DNA of 64,000 nucleotides from Pseudoxanthomonas sp. Root630 (GTDB lineage Bacteria > Pseudomonadota > Gammaproteobacteria > Xanthomonadales > Xanthomonadaceae). Shown here piece after piece: positions 15,987 through 24,937 of the stretch (position 1 is its first letter; the number at the start of each line of letters is the position of its first letter). Made by a program: the position numbers and the translations under genes. The DNA is taken from positions 187,270-251,269 of the forward strand of contig NZ_LMGY01000001.1 of the NCBI RefSeq assembly GCF_001427585.1, in the 5' to 3' direction. The notes under the pieces were generated by a model that had not been told where the DNA came from, made no database searches, and saw only the letters and a program-made list of their open reading frames with translations.

Positions 15987-17708
15987 TCAGGGTGCGATGG
16001 CGGCTTTGAGCCAGCGTTCGATGCCGGCGCGGTCGCGCGCCTGCAGCAGCTTCGCCGCGCGGGCCTGCAGGTCGGACAGGTCGCTGTCGCGGATCGCCTT
16101 GCGCAGCTCCAGCAACGTCGCCGGATGCAGGCTGAACTCGCGCAGGCCCAGGGCCAGCAGCATCGGCGCGAGAGTGGCGTCGCCGGCGATCTCGCCGCAC
16201 ATCGCCACCGGCACCTTGTGTTCGGCGCCGATGCTGATGATGTGGCGAAGCAGGCGCAGCACGCCGGGATGCAGCGGCGAATAGAGTTCGCCCAGGGCTT
16301 CGTTGTTGCGATCGGCCGCGAGCAGGTACTGGACCAGGTCGTTGGTGCCGATCGAGACGAAGTCCACCACGTCCACGAATCCATGGAAGGCGATCGCGGC
16401 CGCGGGCACCTCGATCATCGCGCCCAGTTCGACATGCTCGGCGATCTCGTGCCCCTGCTTGCGCAGCTGCAGCCCGACGCGGCGGAGGCGACGGCGGACC
16501 TCCAGCAGCTCCTCGCGGCCGCTGACCATCGGCACCAGGATGCGTACCGGGCCGTAGGCCGAGGCTCGCAGGATCGCCCGCAACTGGGTGTCGAACACGT
16601 CCGCATGCGCGAGCGACAAGCGCACGCCGCGCAGGCCGAGCGCGGGATTGTCCTCGTCGCCCACCACCAGGCCGGTGCGGTCCGCCTTGTCGGCGCCAAG
16701 GTCGAGCGTGCGGATCGTCACCGGCCGCCCGCTCATGCCCAGCGCAAGGTCGCGGTAGACCTGGAACTGCTCGTCCTCGCCGGGTAGCTCGCGGCGCTGC
16801 AGGAACAGGAACTCGGTGCGGTACAGCCCCACGCCGGCAGCGCCGAGCGCATGGGCGTTGGCGACATCCTCCATCGATTCCGCATTGGCCCACAGCCCGA
16901 TGTCGACGCCATCGCGGGTGCGGCTGGGCTTGGAGCGCAGGCGGCCGAGCTCGCGCGCTTCGCGTGCGGCGTCGCGCAACCGTTCGCGGTAACGGCGCAG
17001 GTCGTCCGGGTCGGGATTGACCACGACTTCGCCGGTGCTGCCGTCCACCAGCAGCACGTCGCCGTCGTTGATGCGCTGCAGGGCCTGCGCATTGCCCACC
17101 ACCAGCGGCAGGTGCAGGCTGCGCGCGAGGATGGCGCTGTGCGACAGCGCGCTGCCGGCCGCCGTGATCACGGCCACGACGCCCTGCTGCTGGAGCTCGG
17201 CCAGTTCCGACGGGGCCACGTTGTCGCTGACCAGGATCTCGCCGGCCACGCCGGGCGTGTCGGCCGCGCGCTGGTGCAGGTGCGCGTGGATGCGCCCGAT
17301 CACATGGTCGAGATCGTCCATGCGGCTCTTGAGGTACGCGTCGTCCATGCCGTCGAACACGGCGGCAAGGCGGTCGCGCTGGAGGCGCAGGGCATAGTCG
17401 GCGGTGTAGCGGCCGGCGCGGATCAGTTCGTCCAGGCCGTGCAGCAGTTCGGGGTCGTCGAGCAGCAGCGCGTGCAGGTCGAGGAACTCGCCGACTTCCT
17501 TCGCCAGCGCGCCATGCAGGCGCGCACGCAGGCTGTGCATCTCGCGGCGGGTGGCGTCGACGGCTTCGTGCAGCCGCACCAGTTCATCGTCGATCTGGTC
17601 CTGGCGGATGTGCTGCTCGGCGACGTCCAGGACGTGCGGCAGCCGGACCCGGGCACGTCCCAGCGCGCTGCCGCGCGAAGCCCCGTGGCCCGGCAGCAGC
17701 GCCCGCAT
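15987..17708 (-). CDS. ptsI: PTS enzyme I (phosphoenolpyruvate-protein phosphotransferase)
   Basis: The 573-residue protein has an N-terminal HPr-binding and phosphohistidine region, with the active site AGSALSHSAILARSLHLP (His190), and a C-terminal PEP-binding barrel including VGLYRTEFLFL, GLRGVRLSLAH, DFVSIGTNDLVQYLLAADRNN and the active cysteine in VPVAMCGEIAGD. No GAF domain is present, so it is EI rather than EI-Ntr. The start overlaps the HPr stop (TGATG). No sugar permease lies nearby, so it most likely drives a regulatory PTS. Confidence 0.95.
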   Translation of the reverse strand: MRALLPGHGASRGSALGRARVRLPHVLDVAEQHIRQDQIDDELVRLHEAVDATRREMHSLRARLHGALAKEVGEFLDLHALLLDDPELLHGLDELIRAGRYTADYALRLQRDRLAAVFDGMDDAYLKSRMDDLDHVIGRIHAHLHQRAADTPGVAGEILVSDNVAPSELAELQQQGVVAVITAAGSALSHSAILARSLHLPLVVGNAQALQRINDGDVLLVDGSTGEVVVNPDPDDLRRYRERLRDAAREARELGRLRSKPSRTRDGVDIGLWANAESMEDVANAHALGAAGVGLYRTEFLFLQRRELPGEDEQFQVYRDLALGMSGRPVTIRTLDLGADKADRTGLVVGDEDNPALGLRGVRLSLAHADVFDTQLRAILRASAYGPVRILVPMVSGREELLEVRRRLRRVGLQLRKQGHEIAEHVELGAMIEVPAAAIAFHGFVDVVDFVSIGTNDLVQYLLAADRNNEALGELYSPLHPGVLRLLRHIISIGAEHKVPVAMCGEIAGDATLAPMLLALGLREFSLHPATLLELRKAIRDSDLSDLQARAAKLLQARDRAGIERWLKAAIAP

Positions 17709-17977
17709 CAGGCGTCCTCGTCGAATCGTCGCTCGAACAGCGAGACGATTTCCTGCATCGCGGCCACTTCATCTTCGCCTTCGATGCGGACGATGACCGG
17801 GGTGCCCTGGCCGGCAGCCAGCAACATGACGCCCATGATGCTCTTGGCGTTCACCTCGCGGCCCTTGGCCGCCAGCGTGGCGTTGCAGCGGAAGCCGGCC
17901 AGCGTCTGCACGAGCTTGGCGGTCGCGCGCGCATGCAGGCCCAGGCGGTTGGAAATAGTGAGTTCGCGCTCAAGCAT
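17708..17977 (-). CDS. ptsH: Phosphocarrier protein HPr
   Basis: The 89-residue protein has the phosphorylated His15 in NRLGLHARATAK and the regulatory Ser46 in NAKSIMGVM. The latter is the site phosphorylated by HPr kinase, whose gene lies 1.4 kb upstream in the same run. The start MLERELTISN at 17977 places both residues at canonical positions; an in-frame ATG at 17995 adds six residues. The gene overlaps the EIIA gene by 8 bases and ptsI by one. Confidence 0.95.
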   Translation of the reverse strand: MLERELTISNRLGLHARATAKLVQTLAGFRCNATLAAKGREVNAKSIMGVMLLAAGQGTPVIVRIEGEDEVAAMQEIVSLFERRFDEDA

Positions 17978-18362
17978 CGTCGTGAATGACTCCATTGCGT
18001 GCGCCGGCGGCGGCGGTCGCCGGCAGTTCGTCCAGTCCCTGTTCCGAATAGTTCATCACCCGCAGCAGCATCGGCAGGCTCAACGCCGAGACGCGCCGGA
18101 CCGGCGTGCCCAGGCGGGCGAGCTTGCCGGCCAGGTTGCTGGGGCTGGCCCCGTACAGGTCGGTCAGCACCAGCACACCGTCGCCGCCGTCCACGCGCCG
18201 CAGCGCGGCGGACGCCTGCGGCAGCAGCGCGTCCAGGTCGGCGTCGAACGGCACCTCGAAGGCCTCTGCCTTCAGGGGCAGTTGCCGCAACAGCGCCGTG
18301 GCGACGGCGAGGATCGCCGCACCCACGCCGGGATGAGTCACAAGAAGAATGCCACAGGCCAT
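17970..18362 (-). CDS. PTS EIIA component, mannose/fructose family
   Basis: The 130-residue protein starts MACGILLVTHPGVG, putting the phospho-accepting histidine at position 10, as in EIIA-Man proteins. It also carries GVLVLTDLYGASPSNLAGKLA. No EIIB or EIIC genes are present in the window, so it is probably a regulatory phosphoryl acceptor. In xanthomonads and other proteobacteria this arrangement links phosphoryl flow to RpoN, HprK and RapZ control. Confidence 0.92.
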   Translation of the reverse strand: MACGILLVTHPGVGAAILAVATALLRQLPLKAEAFEVPFDADLDALLPQASAALRRVDGGDGVLVLTDLYGASPSNLAGKLARLGTPVRRVSALSLPMLLRVMNYSEQGLDELPATAAAGARNGVIHDDA

Positions 18363-18466
18363 GCTGGAACGTTAACAGACCGGCATGACGCGCTGGAAGC
18401 CGCGCCGGTGGAACGATGCGGCGCCCGGAGTGGGCGTCAGTCCATCTCCGGTCCGCCCCGCTCTTG

Positions 18467-19393
18467 TCAGTCCAGTTCCCGGTGGAAGGTGGCCACTTCC
18501 TCCCAGCCCTGCTCGCGCGCATGCCGGGCGAGCGTCTCGGCCAGGTACACGGAGCGGTGCTTGCCGCCGGTGCAGCCGAAGGCGATGGTCACGTAACTCC
18601 GGGTCTCGCCGCGCAGGCGTGGCAGCCAGGTGTCCAGGAAGCCGCTCACCTGGCCGACGTACTCGGCGACCTCCGGTTGCGCGTCCAGGAACGTCCGCAC
18701 CTTCGGGTCGCGGCCGGCATACGGGCGCAGGTCCGGGTTCCAGTGCGGGTTGGGCAGCACGCGGGCGTCGAAGACGAAGTCGGCATCGGCCGGCACGCCG
18801 CGCTTGTAGGCGAAGGATTCGAACAGCAGCGACAGCTGTGCGCTCTTGTTGAAGGCGAACTCGGCGATGATCCGGCGCCGCAGCTGGTGCACGTTGAGCT
18901 GGCTGGTGTCGATGATGACATCGGCTTCCGCGCGCAACGGCTCGACGATGGTGCGCTCCTGCCGGATGGCTTCCTGTAGCGACAGGCCGCCATGGCCCAG
19001 CGGATGCCGGCGACGGGTATCGGAATAGCGCCGCAGCAGGACCTCGTCGCTGGCGTCGAAGAAGATCAGCCGGCCTTCCAGCCCCAGCTGCGCAAGGGCG
19101 GCGCGCCATTGCGCCAACCGGGACAGATCGCTCTGGCGGCTGCGCACGTCGATGCCGACCGCGATCTTCGGCGGCAGTTCGTCCTCGCGCATCAGGCTGC
19201 GCACGAACGAAGGCAGCAGGTCCACCGGCAGGTTGTCGACGCAGTAGTAGTCCAGGTCCTCGAAGGTCTTCAGGGCGACCGACTTCCCCGAACCGGACAG
19301 GCCGCTGACGATGACGACGGTGGGCGCAGGCGGGGGCGGTGCGCCGTTCTCGTCGTGCGCCGGGTCGGCCTGCGGGGCGGTCGGGTCCGTCAT
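18467..19393 (-). CDS. rapZ: RNase adapter protein RapZ
   Basis: The 308-residue protein has the N-terminal kinase-like domain with Walker A GLSGSGKS (residues 31-38), [20 protein letters not shown], and the C-terminal substrate-binding region ([30 protein letters not shown]). In enterobacteria RapZ binds glucosamine-6-phosphate and guides RNase E to a small RNA controlling glmS. Its role here is inferred from family only. It overlaps hprK by 4 bases and carries a short proline-rich N-terminal extension. Confidence 0.95.
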   Translation of the reverse strand: MTDPTAPQADPAHDENGAPPPPAPTVVIVSGLSGSGKSVALKTFEDLDYYCVDNLPVDLLPSFVRSLMREDELPPKIAVGIDVRSRQSDLSRLAQWRAALAQLGLEGRLIFFDASDEVLLRRYSDTRRRHPLGHGGLSLQEAIRQERTIVEPLRAEADVIIDTSQLNVHQLRRRIIAEFAFNKSAQLSLLFESFAYKRGVPADADFVFDARVLPNPHWNPDLRPYAGRDPKVRTFLDAQPEVAEYVGQVSGFLDTWLPRLRGETRSYVTIAFGCTGGKHRSVYLAETLARHAREQGWEEVATFHRELD

Positions 19394-20343
19394 GGGGTGC
19401 TGCGCTCGAGCAGGTTGCTGTGGCGCGCGATGAACATGGCGGCGGGGTCGATGCCCTTCGTCCGCAGGATGTGCAGGCGCGTCGCCGCTTCGGTGAGCAC
19501 GGCCAGGTTGCGGCCGGGCATCACCGGCAGGGTGATCAGCGGCACGTCGAGGTCCAGTACGTGGCGCGTGCCGGAGTCGCCGGTCAGGCGCTCGTAGCCA
19601 TGCGGGTTGGGCTCGGTCATCGGGCGCGTGAGGTGGACGATCAAGCGCAGGTACTTGTTCTTCTTCACCGCCGTGTCGCCGAACATCTCGCGCACGTTGA
19701 GCACGCCCAGGCCGCGCACTTCCAGCAGGTCCTGCAGCAGCTCGGGGCAGGTGCCGTCCAGCACGTCCGGCGCGATCTGGGTGAATTCGGGCGCGTCATC
19801 GGCGACCAGGCGGTGCCCACGGCTGAGCAGTTCCAGCGCGAGTTCGCTCTTGCCGGATCCGGCTTCGCCGGTGATCAGCACGCCGATCGAATAGATCTCC
19901 ATGAAGACGCCGTGCAGCGTCACCCGCGGCGCCAGCGTGCGCGCGAGATGGTAGGAGATGTGGTTGAGCAGTTCGTGGCCGCGCTTGGGCGAGACCCAGA
20001 GCGGCGTGTCGTTCTCGTTGGCGGCCTCGCGCAGGTCCTCGGGGCACGACTGGTTCTTGCTGATGACCAGGGCCAGCGGCTTGGCTTGCACGATCTTCTC
20101 GATGGTTTCCCAGCGCTGGCGCGAATCCAGCGAGTCGAGCCAGGTCAGCTCCTCCGTGCCGAGGATCTGCACCTTGTTGGGATACACGGCATTGAGGTAG
20201 CCGGCCAGCGATGGGCGTCGCGAAAGGGTGTCGCCGGCTTCCAGCACCCGCTTCTCGCCTTTCTGGCCCGCCAGCCAGCGCAGGACCAGCTTGTCCTTCT
20301 GGTGGTCGAACAATTCACGGGCGGTGATGCTGGTGTTCATCAT
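19390..20343 (-). CDS. hprK: HPr kinase/phosphorylase
   Basis: The 317-residue bifunctional enzyme phosphorylates and dephosphorylates HPr on Ser46. It shows the P-loop GEAGSGKS (159-166), the upstream His144 in [16 protein letters not shown], the [12 protein letters not shown] region after the P-loop, and the C-terminal signature [13 protein letters not shown]. HPr with Ser46 is encoded in the same cluster. An N-terminal variant start at the second Met (20340) is possible. Gram-negative HprK proteins usually act in PTS-Ntr-type regulation rather than carbon repression of sugar uptake. Confidence 0.95.
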   Translation of the reverse strand: MMNTSITARELFDHQKDKLVLRWLAGQKGEKRVLEAGDTLSRRPSLAGYLNAVYPNKVQILGTEELTWLDSLDSRQRWETIEKIVQAKPLALVISKNQSCPEDLREAANENDTPLWVSPKRGHELLNHISYHLARTLAPRVTLHGVFMEIYSIGVLITGEAGSGKSELALELLSRGHRLVADDAPEFTQIAPDVLDGTCPELLQDLLEVRGLGVLNVREMFGDTAVKKNKYLRLIVHLTRPMTEPNPHGYERLTGDSGTRHVLDLDVPLITLPVMPGRNLAVLTEAATRLHILRTKGIDPAAMFIARHSNLLERSTP

Positions 20344-20441
20344 GCGGAGGCGGCCGGCAGGAAGAGGGTGCCGGTTCGCGAGCGGACGGTGGAATCGGCG
20401 AGGCCAGTGTAAAGGGGCGGTGCCTGCTTCGCGACCGCAGA

Positions 20442-20466
20442 GGGCCGCTCCGTTGCGGAGCGGCCC
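20442..20466 (-). terminator. Hairpin between hpf and hprK
   Basis: GGGCCGCTCCG (20442-20452), loop TTG and CGGAGCGGCCC (20456-20466) form a perfect 11-bp stem 34 bases after the hpf stop. No T-run follows on the minus strand, so it may act as an attenuator or stability element rather than a full terminator. Confidence 0.45.
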
Positions 20467-20499
20467 GGGGACAGGGCGCGGCGATCGCCGCGCATCGAC

Positions 20500-20820
20500 T
20501 CAACCGATCAGTTCGCCGCGCACACCGATGCGCTGAACGTCGGAACGTTTTTCCTTGTGTTTGACCAGCAGGCGATCGAGTTTGTCTGCCAGGACATCGA
20601 TGGCGGCGTACATCGTCTGCGCGCCGGCGTCGGCATGCAGGGTGCGGCCGGCGACGTTGATCGTGGCTTCGGCCAGGTAATCGGGCTTGCGGGTCCCCAG
20701 TTGCGTACGGACTTCGAAGGGTTGATCGAAGTGGCGTTCCAGCCGCTTCAGCTTGGTCTCGACATATTCGCGCAGGGCGGGAGTGACTTCGATTTCATGG
20801 CCGTAAGTCTCGATACGCAT
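20500..20820 (-). CDS. hpf: Ribosome hibernation promoting factor
   Basis: The 106-residue protein fits short HPF/YfiA (RaiA) family members: MRIETYGHEIEVTPALREYVETKLKR with LERHFD, the basic ADKLDRLLVKHKEKRSD near the end, and the beta strands in between. It binds the 30S decoding region of idle ribosomes. The ATG at 20820 is set by a strong GGAGG 7-8 bases upstream; the open frame extends to 20910 without support. Its position directly after rpoN is conserved in proteobacteria. Confidence 0.94.
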   Translation of the reverse strand: MRIETYGHEIEVTPALREYVETKLKRLERHFDQPFEVRTQLGTRKPDYLAEATINVAGRTLHADAGAQTMYAAIDVLADKLDRLLVKHKEKRSDVQRIGVRGELIG

Positions 20821-21081
20821 GTGTGCCTCCTTCGGGTCTGTAGAGCCGCGCGGCTGCGCGGAACGCGTGTCAGGTGAACTGACAACGCAGGTGCGTCTGG
20901 GTTCCTGCAATTCCTCCTTCGTGGAGCGATGGAAAAGGCTGCCTTCAGGGACAAGATGGACCCGTTGGCGGCAACTATCAACCGTCCGCGTGCATTTTTT
21001 GCGAGCGCGAGGCGAGGTGTTAGGAAAGTGTTTCGGGCGACGCGTACGCGGTCACGGAAACGGCTTGCGCCGGTCGTCGGT

Positions 21082-22521
21082 TCAGCCGATGCGCACGCGC
21101 TCGTGAGAAGACAGGATGTTCAGCGCTTCGCGGTACTTGGCCACGGTGCGGCGCGCCACCGGGATGCCGGACGCCTTGAGCAGGTCCGCCAGCTTGGCGT
21201 CGGACAGCGGCTTGCGCGGATTCTCCGCATCCACCAGTCGTCGGATCATGGCCTGGATGGCGGTGCTGGAAGCCTCGCCGCCGCCTTCGGTGTCGATGCC
21301 CGAGGCGAAGAAGGAGCGCATGGGCAGGGTGCCGCGCGGCGTGCGCACGTACTTGCGCGCGATGGCGCGCGACACGGTCGATTCGTGCAGGCCGACGTCT
21401 TCGGCCACATCGCGCAGAGTGAGCGGGCGCAACGCCTGCTCGCCGAATTCCAGGAACCCGGCCTGCTGGTGCAGCAGGCAGCGCATCACCTTGAGCAGCG
21501 TTTCGCCCCGGGCTTCGACACTCTTGAGCAGCCAGCGCGCTTCCTGCAACTGCGCCTTGAGGTAGCCGGCATCGCTGTCGCCGCACTGGCGGATCATCTG
21601 CTCGTAGCCGCGATGGATGGTGATGCGCGGCAAGGTGTTGCCCGCGAGCGCCGCGCGCCACACGCCGCGCTGGCGCCAGACCACGCAGTCGGGCACCACG
21701 TAGGTGTCGTGCGACAGGTCGCCGACCTGCGCACCGGGCTTGGGGTCGAGCGTGCGCAGCAGCTGTACCGCTTCCTCGACCTCGGCGACGGGAAGTTTCA
21801 TTTCCTGCGCGATGCCGGCCACGCCACTGCGAGGCAGGCGTTCCAGTGCGGTCTCGGCGATCCTGATCGCCAGTGCCTTGCCGGGCGTGTCGTCGCTGAG
21901 CACCGACAGCTGCAGATGCAGGCATTCGCCGAGCGAGCGCGCCGCCACGCCGACGGGATCGAAGCGCTGCACCTGGTGCAGCACCACGAGGATGTCGTCC
22001 TCCGCGGCCTCGATCTCGGGGCGCAACGCCTCGACGATGTCGGAAAGCGGTTCGCGCAGGTAGCCGTCGTCTTCCAGTGCGTCGATCAGTGCGGCGCCGA
22101 TCGTGCGATCGCGCGGAGACAGGTGGGACAGGTGCAGTTGCCACAGCAGGTGGCCGTGCAGGGTGTCCGCTTCGACCACGCGCTCGGCGGGGCTGCCGTT
22201 CTCGTCGTCGTCGAATGAGCCGCCGCCGGACGAGGTCCAGGGACCATCGTCGGGAGACCAGTCATCGCGCGCTTCGCCTCCCTCGCCTTCGCCTTCTTCG
22301 CTGCGCGTGCGTTCGGCGGGCGGGGCCTCCTCCTCGTTGCCGCGGGGCGCGGTGGACTCCTGGTCGGATTCCACCCAGTCGAGGAGGGGGTTGGTTTCGA
22401 CGGCCTCGGTCAGTTCGACTTCGAGTTCCGTGGTCGACATCTGCAACAGGCGGATGGCCTGACGCAACTGCGGCGTCATGACCAGATGCTGTCCCAGCGA
22501 TGTCTGAAGGCGTGGCTTCAT
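21082..22521 (-). CDS. rpoN: RNA polymerase sigma-54 factor
   Basis: The 479-residue protein starts with the glutamine-rich activator-interacting region I (TSLGQHLVMTPQLRQAIRLLQ), then an acidic region II (about 55-115), the core-binding domain, the HTH around LTLRDVAEDVGLHESTVSRA, and the RpoN box ARRTVAKYRE near the C-terminus. It directs transcription from -24/-12 promoters with enhancer-binding proteins; in xanthomonads these include motility and pilus genes. It follows lptB by 45 bases. Confidence 0.97.
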   Translation of the reverse strand: MKPRLQTSLGQHLVMTPQLRQAIRLLQMSTTELEVELTEAVETNPLLDWVESDQESTAPRGNEEEAPPAERTRSEEGEGEGGEARDDWSPDDGPWTSSGGGSFDDDENGSPAERVVEADTLHGHLLWQLHLSHLSPRDRTIGAALIDALEDDGYLREPLSDIVEALRPEIEAAEDDILVVLHQVQRFDPVGVAARSLGECLHLQLSVLSDDTPGKALAIRIAETALERLPRSGVAGIAQEMKLPVAEVEEAVQLLRTLDPKPGAQVGDLSHDTYVVPDCVVWRQRGVWRAALAGNTLPRITIHRGYEQMIRQCGDSDAGYLKAQLQEARWLLKSVEARGETLLKVMRCLLHQQAGFLEFGEQALRPLTLRDVAEDVGLHESTVSRAIARKYVRTPRGTLPMRSFFASGIDTEGGGEASSTAIQAMIRRLVDAENPRKPLSDAKLADLLKASGIPVARRTVAKYREALNILSSHERVRIG

Positions 22522-22566
22522 TCCCGACCTTGGAAACCCGAGGCGGCCAAAAGCCGCCGACGGGGA

Positions 22567-23286
22567 TCACAGGCGGAAGGTCTCGCCCAGATAGACCCGG
22601 CGTACGTCCGGATTGGCCAGCAATGCGTCCGGGGCCCCCTGCGCCAGAACGCTACCGGCATTGAGGATATACGCCCGGTCGCAGATTCCCAAGGTTTCGC
22701 GCACGTTGTGGTCGGTGATGAGGACGCCGATGCCGCGATCCTTGAGGTGTTTCACGATGCGCTGGATCTCGCCGACCGAGATGGGGTCGACGCCGGCGAA
22801 GGGCTCGTCCAGCAACATCAGGCGCGGCCGGGCCGCCAGGGCGCGCGCGATTTCCACGCGCCGCCGTTCGCCACCGGAGAGGCTGGCGCCCAGTTGGTCG
22901 GCGACGTGGGTGATCTGCAGCTCGTCCAGTAGCGAGGCCAGTTCGAGGTCGATGCCGGCCGCATCCAGGTCCTCGCGCAGCTCCAGCACCAGCCGGACGT
23001 TGTCGGCCACCGACAGCTTGCGGAACACCGAGGGCTCCTGCGGCAGGTAGCCCACGCCGAGCTTGGCGCGGCGGTACATGGGCTCTGCGGTGATGTCCTT
23101 GCCATCGAGCTCGATGGTGCCGGCGTCCGCGGCGACCAGGCCGACGATCATGTAGAAGCAGGTGGTCTTGCCGGCGCCGTTGGGGCCCAGCACGCCGACC
23201 ACTTCGCCGGGCTGCAGGGTCAGGCCGAAGTCGGCGACGACCTCGCGTTGCTTGTAGCGCTTGCGCAGTCCCTTCGCGATCAACAT
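22567..23286 (-). CDS. lptB: LPS export ABC transporter ATP-binding protein LptB
   Basis: The 239-residue ATPase has Walker A GPNGAGKT (34-41), the Q-loop in [11 protein letters not shown], signature [16 protein letters not shown], Walker [14 protein letters not shown] and a switch His in [10 protein letters not shown]. It powers lipopolysaccharide extraction from the inner membrane by LptFG. The ATG at 23286 overlaps the lptA stop in TGATG, fixing the start. An upstream in-frame extension to 23505 is only antisense-like coding shadow. Confidence 0.96.
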   Translation of the reverse strand: MLIAKGLRKRYKQREVVADFGLTLQPGEVVGVLGPNGAGKTTCFYMIVGLVAADAGTIELDGKDITAEPMYRRAKLGVGYLPQEPSVFRKLSVADNVRLVLELREDLDAAGIDLELASLLDELQITHVADQLGASLSGGERRRVEIARALAARPRLMLLDEPFAGVDPISVGEIQRIVKHLKDRGIGVLITDHNVRETLGICDRAYILNAGSVLAQGAPDALLANPDVRRVYLGETFRL

Positions 23287-23795
23287 CAGTTCTTGCCCTG
23301 TGCCGGCGCGGCGGTCTTCGGCGGGATCACGGTCTTGATGCGCGAACCATCGCCGCCGGCCTGCATGTTGCCGGTCTTGGTGTTGTAGACCATGCGCTGG
23401 CCGCTGTTCGAACCGCGATCCGACTTGACGGTGTAATTGCCGATGAAGGTGATGGTCTCGGTCTTCATGTCGTATTCCACGCGGTCCGCCTGCGCGTCCA
23501 TCCAACTGCCGTTGTCCATCTGCTGCTTCATCTTCACCTGCTTGCCGGTGAAGACCGTGCGCGAGATCTCGCCGCCGGCCATGTAGATCTCGGCCGCGCT
23601 CGAGCGGATCTCCAGCGAGCCCTGGGTGACCACCACGCCGCCCGACAGCAGGGTCTTGCCGTCGCCTTCGAGGTTGCCGGACTGGCCACCGGCGTCGATC
23701 GACATGGCCTGGTTGCGGTCCGTGGACTTGGCCGCCGCACCTGCGGCAGGCAGCAGGAGCAGCAGTGCGGCGCTAGCGAGCAGAACGCGGTTCAT
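23286..23795 (-). CDS. lptA: LPS transport periplasmic protein LptA
   Basis: This 169-residue protein has a signal peptide ([19 protein letters not shown], about residues 4-22), then an OstA-like beta-jellyroll repeat region typical of Lpt[46 protein letters not shown]. It forms the periplasmic bridge carrying LPS from LptC to LptD. Its start overlaps the lptC end by 23 bases and its stop overlaps the lptB start by one, showing tight translational coupling. Confidence 0.94.
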   Translation of the reverse strand: MNRVLLASAALLLLLPAAGAAAKSTDRNQAMSIDAGGQSGNLEGDGKTLLSGGVVVTQGSLEIRSSAAEIYMAGGEISRTVFTGKQVKMKQQMDNGSWMDAQADRVEYDMKTETITFIGNYTVKSDRGSNSGQRMVYNTKTGNMQAGGDGSRIKTVIPPKTAAPAQGKN

Positions 23796-24336
23796 AGATG
23801 GATTTCACCTGGGATTTGAATTCGTAGGCCTTGGTCTTGAGATTGGTCTCGAAACCACGCCCGGTCAGTCTAGAGCCGGGCTGGGTGACCGTCACCTCGT
23901 CGTCGGTCTGAGCGAGGTCGCGGTCGGGGAATACATTCAGTGACGCCGTGCGGAAGTCCGCCTGGCGCGCGCTGCCCGCCGGCGAGGTCCCGTGCACGTC
24001 GCCGCGCAGGCGCAGCTCCTCGCCCTTGGCGCTCAGCCAGCCGGTCTTCGAGCGCAACTCCCACGAGCGGCCCTGTTCCTCCGGCAGCAGGAACAGCGGG
24101 GTGGCGATCGTGTAGGTCTCGTCGCGGGGGTCGCGGGTCATCAGTGGCGCACGGACCGCCACGGCTTCCTTGCCCTCGCCGTTGAGCGCGATCATCTCGA
24201 AGTCGCGCATGACGTAGTCGGAGCGGTCCGCCAGCACACGGTTCGGCGGCGGGATGTCGCGGTTCTTCCAGGCGGACCAGCCGCTGACGATGGCGGCCAG
24301 CAGCAGCACCAGGCCGAGGACGGCGCGCCAGCTCAT
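23773..24336 (-). CDS. lptC: LPS export system protein LptC
   Basis: The 187-residue protein has one N-terminal membrane anchor (AVLGLVLLLAAIVSGWSAW, about residues 5-23), then the periplasmic LptC fold (DYVMRDFEMIALNGEGK, RSWELRSKTGWLSAKG, NVFPDRDLAQTDDEVTVTQP). It receives LPS from LptB2FG and passes it to LptA. The start at 24336 overlaps the kdsC stop by 4 bases. Sequence conservation is low, as usual for LptC, so position supports the call. Confidence 0.93.
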   Translation of the reverse strand: MSWRAVLGLVLLLAAIVSGWSAWKNRDIPPPNRVLADRSDYVMRDFEMIALNGEGKEAVAVRAPLMTRDPRDETYTIATPLFLLPEEQGRSWELRSKTGWLSAKGEELRLRGDVHGTSPAGSARQADFRTASLNVFPDRDLAQTDDEVTVTQPGSRLTGRGFETNLKTKAYEFKSQVKSIYEPRSAR

Positions 24337-24878
24337 GCCATCCCCCCCTCGAACGCCGGCGCATGGCCCTGCGCGCCCAGCAGCAGGTCGCAGGCTTCGC
24401 GGGCCGCGCCCTGGCCGGCGGGCCGGCGGGTCCGCCAGTGCGCGCGGCGGGCGGTCCACGGGTGTGCGTCGGCGGGTGCGATGGCCAGGCCCACGGCATC
24501 GAAGGGGGGCACGTCCGGCAGGTCGTCGCCCATGAAGGCCACTTCGTCCAGCCCGATGGCCAGCGTCGTGCAGAGTTCGCGCACCTTCGCCAGCTTGTCC
24601 TTGGTGCTCGTGAAGACCTGTACGCCCAATTCGCGCCCGCGGGCCGCGGCGACGGTGCCGCCCCGGGCCGTGATGAAGGCGACCTCGATGCCGGCCCGCT
24701 TCAGCAGGACCAGCCCCTGGCCGTCCTGGACATGGAAGGCCTTCTGCTCGCGACCCTCGCCGTCCAGGTAGATGCGGCCATCGGTCAGCGTGCCATCCAC
24801 GTCGAAACACGCCAGGCGGATGCGCGTGGCGCGGGCCAGCACATCGTCGGTCAGGTCGTGGAGATGGCGCAGGGGCAT
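24333..24878 (-). CDS. kdsC: 3-deoxy-D-manno-octulosonate 8-phosphate phosphatase KdsC
   Basis: A 181-residue HAD-family phosphatase with nucleophile motif FDVDGTLTDGRIY (Asp26), AFHVQDGQGLVLLKRAGIEVAFITAR, the Lys in VFTSTKDKLAKV, and EVAFMGDDLPDVP for Mg2+. It makes Kdo from Kdo-8-phosphate for the LPS core. KdsC proteins usually read DVDGVLTDG; Thr for Val is a mild variant. Two in-frame ATGs (24908, 24878) exist; neither has a clear SD, and I take the shorter. The neighbouring gene supplies the pathway's first enzyme. Confidence 0.93.
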   Translation of the reverse strand: MPLRHLHDLTDDVLARATRIRLACFDVDGTLTDGRIYLDGEGREQKAFHVQDGQGLVLLKRAGIEVAFITARGGTVAAARGRELGVQVFTSTKDKLAKVRELCTTLAIGLDEVAFMGDDLPDVPPFDAVGLAIAPADAHPWTARRAHWRTRRPAGQGAAREACDLLLGAQGHAPAFEGGMA

Positions 24879-24937
24879 AGGCTCAGGATGGGGTGGGGAA
24901 GGCGGCACGGCAAGCCGGTTGCGGGAGGGAAACGCGG

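Noticed and set aside
20821-21081. Sigma-54 promoter for hpf in the rpoN-hpf gap
   Set aside because: No TGGCAC-N5-TTGC match could be found on the minus strand; only partial fragments.
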